DNA of 47,071 bases from Triparma columacea (taxonomy: Eukaryota > Sar > Bolidophyceae > Parmales > Triparmaceae), in contig BRYA01000366.1 of assembly GCA_030267965.1 (NCBI GenBank), forward strand, positions 1 to 47,071. Direction: 5' to 3'. Positions within the stretch are counted from its first letter, which is position 1; every line of letters starts with the position of its first letter. Below are positions 41,672 to 47,071 of the stretch, piece after piece. Below the pieces are notes generated by a model. It did no database searches, had not been told where the DNA came from, and saw only the letters and a list, made by a program, of their open reading frames with translations. A program made the translations under genes and the position numbers.

Positions 41672-42690
41672 ATGACCAGCGAAAGCAAGTACGGCGAAGA
41701 AAAGACGGGGGTTATGGAGGATGATGGTCTTATCCACCTAGCTCCAAGCAATATGCAGACGTACGCTTCTAAATTGAGCCAGATGGAAACCTCGCATGTA
41801 AGGGTGGGAGGGGGGGTGGGGGGTTTGGGGTGTTGATGTCAAGGGGGGGGAGATTGAAGCGGAGAAGGTTGGGGGGGGGATCTGGGGGGGATGGGCGGGG
41901 GGATTGTTGAGGGGGGGGAGTGCATTCAGTTCCAGTGTCAAGTAGTAGGCGGGGAGAGGGGGGGGGGGAGGGGGGGGGGAGGGAGATGAAATCATTATTG
42001 CTTCGGCGATCTCATGTTTGTTTACGGTCGACTGTTACTCACTCTGCTACTCTCGACTCCCGTGACATCCGCAACTCACGCACACACCCACAGGTGCCCC
42101 GCCTCGTTCTCAGAGCAAAGGTCGCAATCGTCGGAGATGAAACCGTGGGGAAATCGGCCCTCACCCAGATGTTCCACAGCGGGGGACACATGTACCCCAA
42201 AAACTATATCATGACCACCTCCGTTGACTTCTGCGTAAAGGAGGTACACATTCCAGAAACCAACGCCTCAGTGGAGCTCTACCTGTTCGACTGCGCCGGC
42301 CAGAGCATCTTCAACCAGAGGGAGATGAACACCAAATGCTGGGAGAACACAGCATTTGTAATGTGCGTTTACGACGTTAGTAGCAGGCAGAGCTTCCAGA
42401 GCGTACAGACCTGGCTCAATAAGGTCAGAAGTTCCAGACCAAGCACAGGAGGGGGACCGCTCCCGGGGGTGCTGGTGGCCAACAAGATCGACCTCAGGGA
42501 GGGAGGTATCAATGCCAGGGCCGTCGTGGATAGCCAGGAGGGGCTCAACCTTGCTCAACATATGGGACTAGAGTATTTCGAGACCAGCGCAATGACAGGG
42601 AGGGACGTCGACCGGCCCTTCAACTACATGGCCAGTCAGTTCCACTCCAACTACGAAAGTACAGTGAGGAGGGCCAACGCCTTGAACTAG
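41672..42690 (+). CDS. IFT27: IFT27 (Rab-like 4), intraflagellar transport GTPase
   Basis: Exon 1 (41672-41797) and exon 2 (42094-42690) give 240 residues. A 50-residue N-terminal extension precedes the small GTPase domain, which begins AKVAIVGDETVGKSALTQMF. The IFT27 pattern is strong: NYIMTTSVDFCVKEVHIPET, SVELYLFDCAGQSIF (DxxGQ retained), VMCVYDVSSRQSFQ, LPGVLVANKIDL and YFETSA, ending FNYMASQFHSNYE. IFT27 forms a heterodimer with IFT25 in the IFT-B complex. It promotes BBSome assembly and exit of signalling proteins from cilia, working with LZTFL1. No C-terminal prenylation cysteine is present, as expected for IFT27. The intron (41798-42093) has extreme G runs. The gene implies that the organism builds a cilium at some stage. 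Confidence 0.92.
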
Positions 42691-43291
42691 AGGTCGGGGG
42701 GGGGTTAGCAGGTGTTAGAAAAAAATCAGGATGATTTGTATGATTAATTTTTTTTATCTATATGCTTGAGTTAAAGGATGCATTCGTAGTTATGAGGAAG
42801 GTACTATCAGGGTTGCTTGATTTTGAGCAGTTTGCGGATAACACGACGCACAACTACGACGAATTATTTATTGACTTTTAATTTGGCCACCACAGTATTA
42901 TTTTTCTACTCAAAAATATATCAACATTTTAAAATCAAAATTATCATCTTTATCGTCTAATTATGATGCTGTAAAAACATGGATTTTATGGATAGATTAG
43001 AAGTTTTTGAGTTCATTTCATTGTCAAAATATGTATCATATTTATATTATAATAAAATTATTGAAAATAAATTGAATCTGATTTGACAGCTTTCCTCAAA
43101 AATCTGAAATAGTATTTTCACTCTTAAAAAAAACAAGAAACACATATGTGATCATTGATAAGAATATTGATGGTGTTTAAAACTTTACACTATAGACTTA
43201 TGATTGTTTCTGAAAAATCGAAATTTTTACAAATTTTGCTGTTTGAAATAAAAGATTATAGAATCAGGATCTCAGCTCCCAGGTCTCTAGG
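42691..43291. other. AT-rich intergenic island, about 26% GC
   Basis: No gene is visible. By counting, bases 42721-43260 contain 139 G or C in 540 (about 26%), far below the rest of the window. It holds runs of A/T and short partial repeats such as GAAAATAAATTGAAT, but no clear tandem array. It may simply be an unusually long intergenic region; in diatoms, AT-rich stretches of this length can act as centromeres. Confidence 0.75.
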
Positions 43292-44467
43292 ATGCTCGCT
43301 GTAAGTATAAACCAAACATATCTTTTGCCTTCACCCAGAAAAAGCTCACTTAGTCTCCTTTTTCTCACCTTCCTCAACCTTCGTCTCGCAGGCCGACAAA
43401 CTCCAGCTGCAATCGTCGCTTAAGCAGCGCGCAACAGCTCTTAAGGAGAAGGAGTTCAACCTTCACCATTCAAATCTCATGACGGTTGGTACGCAGGCGG
43501 CAGTTCTTGCTAGCCTGGATGTGACCATGTTCATCGAGGTGAGTAAAGGGATCAGTAGAGCCTGTGAGCTCCGAGTCTCACCAAAATTTGACATCCTCAT
43601 TAGTATCTAACGTGACCCATTTTCCGCGGCTTGCTTCTCATACCGTTCTGCTCGCCACTTCGCTTACACAGTTCCAGATCCCGGATTGGGAGGGGAGTGA
43701 CCTTACAAGCGATTCCTTCCTTCTCTACTTTGTACCCCGTGGTCTCAAATTCGTTTACTACATAACGATTGTGTACGCCCTGTGCTCGAATCTGAAGGTG
43801 GTTTCCCACACTACAGCTCTTGCTGTGCTGGGAACGAGGTGAGGATGGACGTTGGTTGGTTTGACTCTTTCCTCGTGTCTGCACCTTACCTCCTCTCCCC
43901 CCTCCCACCCCCCATACTCCAGTCTCGCACTTAGGGGACCTGATGGTTCCATGATTGTGGCCACTGAGGGTCTGTATAGTGAGCGCAGCATGATTTTCAA
44001 GACATTTGGTCAGGGCCTCATTGCAACAGGTGAGAATGGCGCTTTACCCCCTACGCAAGGCGAAGGGTGACACCATGTAACGTTCTTTCAATCGCGTTGC
44101 TTGTTGCGCCTCTCACCCTCCCCTCCCCTCCCCTCCCCTCCCCTCCCCTCCCTCAGTAATGGCAGCAATCTTCGCTTGTTTCCTCATCCTGCACTGGGAG
44201 ACCGCCACCATCGGCAGCGTGATCTGCATGCTCGCCTTCCACAACATAATACAGTTCTATAAGCGCGTCCATGCCAAGTTCGACTTTGACGAAAACACTG
44301 AGGCCATTGACCTCACTGACATGTTCTCCGGACCCGCCAACATCGTGGGGCAAACCTCGGACTCTTTTTCGCGCGCGATATCGAGGGCTAATGGTATGAG
44401 GGGGGGAGTTCCTGGGCAACGCGTGGGGGGGGAGGAGGAGGAGGATGCCTTCCTTAGGACCTTATAA
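43292..44467 (+). CDS. Four-helix membrane protein, Orai-like candidate
   Basis: Exons 43292-43300, 43392-43538, 43672-43838, 43923-44029 and 44157-44467 join in phase to give 246 residues. The first exon is tiny (MLA) and uncertain; the frame is open a little further upstream. The layout resembles the Orai calcium channel: a basic pre-helix region (LKQRATALKEKEFNLHHSN), helix 1 TVGTQAAVLASLDVTMFIE with a terminal Glu, helix 2 LKFVYYITIVYALCSNLKVV, helix 3 FGQGLIATVMAAIFACFLIL, and helix 4 IGSVICMLAFHNIIQFYKRV followed by a charged tail. Orai proteins form store-operated calcium channels gated by STIM, with the selectivity filter Glu in helix 1. Similarity is at the level of pattern only, so other four-helix families are possible. 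C-rich introns precede exons 4 and 5. Confidence 0.5.
44030..44156 (+). repeat. Introner-like intron f, with (CCCCT)n tract
   Basis: This intron starts GTGAGAATGGCGCTTTAC. A run of CCCCT units at about 44120-44150 forms the polypyrimidine tract before the acceptor. Only its 5' end resembles the other members. Confidence 0.35.
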
Positions 44468-44563
44468 AATAGAAGATTTTCGTTCAGTGGTTTTGAAACA
44501 AAATGTACCCACTACGCTCTATAATAGCCTGATCCACCCCCAGTCAACCTCACGCCCTTTTCT

Positions 44564-46451
44564 TTACTTGTTTCCCATCGTTGGCATAACCGCTCCTCCC
44601 AAATTTCCTTTGTAAGTCCAGTTGCTAGTGACAGTCTTAGCCTTGGTGACGAACTTGACCCCCTCCTTGCCGTAGAAGTGGAGGTCGCCCCTGATGCTGC
44701 TCCTGCTTCCGGTGAAGGAGAAAAAGGGGAGGGGAACGGGGATGGGAACGTTGATCCCGACCTGCCCGACGTCGATCTCGTGCTGGAACTTCCTGGCCGC
44801 GCTCCCGCTCTGGGTGAAGATGCAGCACCCGTTGCCGTAGGGGTTGGCGTTTGTTATCTTGATGGCTTCCTCCAGCGAGTCAGCCTCGAGGCAGGTCATG
44901 ACCGGGCCGAAGATCTCCTCAGTGTAGCCAATGTTGTCAGTGCTGCATCCGGTGAGCATGGTGGGACCGACAAAGTTGCCGGTCTCACACCCCTCAACGA
45001 CGACGCCCCTTCCGTCGAGGGGGCACGAGGCGCCCTGCTCGATGGCCTTGCTGATGATGTCCTCGCACCTGGCCTGCGCCTCGGGCGAGATGAGGGGCCC
45101 TACCTGGACGTCATCGTCGAATCCGCTTCCAACCTTGTACTTCTTGCCCTCCTCGGCGATGTCGGCGATCCACTCCTTGGTCTCTCCCACGAAGATGACG
45201 GTGCTGAGTGCCATGCACCTCTGTCCGGCAGCCCCAAAGGCAGCCCCGGCGAGAGCCTTCACGACCGCGTCCTTGTCAGCGTCAGGGAGAACGGTGCAGT
45301 GGTTCTTGGCCCCGAGGTTAGCCTGGACCCTGTGGCGAGTCAAAGAGAAGGTTTCGTAAGGTAAGTGGGTTAAAAAAAGGCTCCTCGTTCAGCATTTGCA
45401 CCACTTTGCAATGCAAAGTCCCATTCTCACCTCTTCCCGTTCCCGGTCCCGCGAGCGTGGATGTACTCCCCAGCCTCGTTCCCCCCTACAAACGAGATGG
45501 CCTTGATCTCCGGTGCGTCGCAGATGAAATTGACAGCGTCATGTCCCCCGTGGATGACGTTCAGCACCCCGTCGGGAACGCCGGCCTCCTGGGCGAGCTT
45601 GGCAAGGATCATCATTGCCCCGGGGTCCTTCTCGGAGGGCTTCATGACGGAGGTGTTGCCGGCGGTGATAGCGACAGGGAACATCCAGAGGGGGATCATG
45701 GCGGGGAAGTTGAAGGGGCATATTCCGGAAGTCACGCCGAGGGGCTCGCGGTAGGAGTAGGAGTCGATGCCGGTGGATAGGTTACCCTGAGTCTCACCCA
45801 TCATGAGGTGGCCGAGTGCGGAGCTCATCTCGACAATCTCAAGTCCCCTGAAGACGTCACCCCTAGCGTCGGGGAGAGTCTTACCCTGCTCGAGGGTGAT
45901 GGAACGGGCGATTTCCTCCGTGTTGTCACGGACAAGCTTCTGGAGGTTGAACATCACACGCTGCCTCTGCTGGACGGGGACCTCCCTCCAGGTGCCAAAG
46001 GCTTCCTGGGCACAACCTGCAGCCTCCTCCATTTCGTGGCGGGTAGACTCAGGAACGCGGCAGATCACCTCATTAGTCGCAGGGTTAGTCACATCGATGA
46101 AGGAAGTCGCGGAAGAGTCGACGAACTTTCCGTTGATGAAGTTCTGGATAACTGCATAATCGACGAGGGATGAGGGTGGAGGTTAGTGGGATTTTGGGGA
46201 CGTAAAGGAGAATACGATGAACAAGTATGAGCTAGAAATATATAAGGAGGACGAAAACAGAGTATATTGGCGCTTATTAGCCTAACTTGAATTAGAAACC
46301 AATTTGGTTCCTAATGCGTCGAAGGCACATCATTGGATTTCACATTCAATTGCGGATAAGAGCACACAAATGACTCACCAGGCACGGAACTGAACTTCTT
46401 TGAACGAGCACTGGACCTGATATTGGCGACACCTTTCCTGAGAGCGAGCAT
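44564..46451 (-). CDS. ALDH6A1: Mitochondrial methylmalonate-semialdehyde dehydrogenase (ALDH6)
   Basis: Exons 46379-46451, 45431-46151 and 44564-45329 give 519 residues. Exon 1 encodes the mitochondrial presequence [19 protein letters not shown]. The aldehyde dehydrogenase begins [10 protein letters not shown]...[14 protein letters not shown] and includes [40 protein letters not shown], the catalytic Cys in [11 protein letters not shown], and EEIFGPVM. Methylmalonate-semialdehyde dehydrogenases uniquely use CoA: they convert methylmalonate semialdehyde to propionyl-CoA and malonate semialdehyde to acetyl-CoA, in valine and pyrimidine breakdown. The C-terminal [20 protein letters not shown] is diagnostic for this subfamily. 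The intron at 45330-45430 starts GTGAGAATGGGAC. The last residues ([11 protein letters not shown]) are as expected. Confidence 0.96.
45330..45430 (-). repeat. Introner-like intron e
   Basis: This intron starts GTGAGAATGGGACTTTGC and contains the inverted repeat ACTTTGCATTGCAAAGT near its 5' end; it ends GACTCGCCACAG. Confidence 0.4.
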
Positions 46452-46654
46452 CACGAAAGAAAAAAAATTGCTCAATTTGTCAATGGCCGGCGAGGTTTGT
46501 GGTGGGAGAAATATGCAGACCAGGATGAAGACCCAATATGACTGGACATATCAATCTAAAAAACCTTCTCTCTCTCTCTATTATTTTCACACAAAACGTA
46601 ACTTATCACATTCGTTGTAAATCCGTCGTAAATCTCCTCTCCCTTCCCCCTTCC

Positions 46655-47071
46655 TCACTCCCCTTTCCCCTTCCTCCCCCTCTCCACCTTCCATCCACCC
46701 GTCATATAGCACAGTCTTACGCATATCATGTCCCTCAGCATCCCCACCCCGTTCCACACCAGTCCCTGTAGGCCCTCCTCCGTCAGCTTGCTCCCCTCCA
46801 CCTCCTCCCACCTAACCGGCACCTCCCTGAGCTGGTAACCCAGCAGCTCGCACCTAACCACCACCTCGACGTCGAACGCCCACCTCCGAAGGTGCATCCC
46901 CTCCACCCCCCCCCTCTTCCCCACAGGGTCGAACAGCTTGAACCCGCACTGCGTGTCGTTGATGTTCGAGGATACTAGCACTGCTACAAAGGCGTGGAAC
47001 GCGTGCATCAGGATTGTCCTCAGCAGCGTCCTTGTCGCCCTGCTCTCCTCCTTCATCCACGCCCTGCTCCC
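46655..47071 (-). CDS. ALG5: ALG5 dolichyl-phosphate beta-glucosyltransferase, C-terminal part
   Basis: This frame is open from the right edge of the window (47071) to the stop at 46655, covering the last 138 residues; the N-terminal part lies outside. It begins GSRAW and continues with RTLLRTILMHAFHAFVAVL, NINDTQCGFKLFDP, RWAFDVEVVVRCELLG, EVPVRWEEVEGSKL and MICVRLCYMTGGWKVE, all family motifs. ALG5 transfers glucose from UDP-glucose to dolichyl phosphate on the cytosolic face of the ER, making the donor for the last glucose residues of the N-glycan precursor. The insert KRGGVEG in the CGFKLF-to-RWAFD loop is slightly longer than usual. It has the same orientation as the dehydrogenase gene, 203 bp downstream of that gene's start. 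Confidence 0.9.
   Translation of the reverse strand, partial: GSRAWMKEESRATRTLLRTILMHAFHAFVAVLVSSNINDTQCGFKLFDPVGKRGGVEGMHLRRWAFDVEVVVRCELLGYQLREVPVRWEEVEGSKLTEEGLQGLVWNGVGMLRDMICVRLCYMTGGWKVERGRKGKGE

Overview
This is nuclear DNA of a eukaryotic alga, most likely a flagellated, fucoxanthin-containing heterokont (a bolidophyte, pelagophyte or similar). The grounds are: a fucoxanthin-chlorophyll-type light-harvesting protein and a plastid fibrillin, each opening with a signal peptide that ends in an ASAF-like cleavage motif; ciliary genes (IFT27 and an LZTFL1 homologue), so the cell makes a cilium at some stage; short GT-AG introns of about 70-300 bp, often starting GTGAG; and very short intergenic spaces with genes on alternating strands. 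Long poly-C/poly-G runs fill introns and spacers. I assigned 23 protein genes by joining exons by eye across phase-compatible splice sites. No rRNA, tRNA or CRISPR was recognised.

Layout. 1-1677 is repeat-rich with no recognisable gene. 1678-3967 carries the light-harvesting gene and a convergent histidine-biosynthesis gene. 4031-9892 is a tandem duplication of a PH-domain/coiled-coil gene: the left copy is cut short, the right copy is complete, and between them lie about 2 kb of inverted repeats, a near-perfect hairpin, microsatellites and internal telomere-like TTAGGG arrays. 10024-16807 holds a full-length DOCK-type Rac activator head-to-head with an ABI homologue, a WAVE/SCAR complex subunit. 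16857-27432 holds a UPF0489 protein, a membrane sulfotransferase fused to a WW domain and coiled coil, a multi-pass membrane protein, and three low-complexity proteins. 27865-36733 holds a degenerate ABC-type ATPase with a membrane tail, LZTFL1, ESCRT-II VPS22, a compact MCM-binding-protein-like gene, and a PH/J-like/PDZ/coiled-coil scaffold. 36801-47071 holds a plastid fibrillin, a kinesin-1-type motor with a PHD finger, IFT27, an Orai-like four-helix membrane protein, mitochondrial methylmalonate-semialdehyde dehydrogenase, and a truncated ALG5 at the right edge.

Themes. Two head-to-head pairs join genes that may share a process: DOCK/ABI (Rac-WAVE actin signalling) and kinesin/IFT27 (microtubule or ciliary transport). 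LZTFL1 and IFT27 belong to the same BBSome/IFT exit pathway in other organisms. Several introns share an extended 5' end (GTGAGAATGRRC...) and similar 3' ends, and may be copies of one intron family (introner-like). In three organelle-targeted genes the first exon encodes little more than the targeting peptide. A 26% GC tract near the right side is the most AT-rich stretch in the window.
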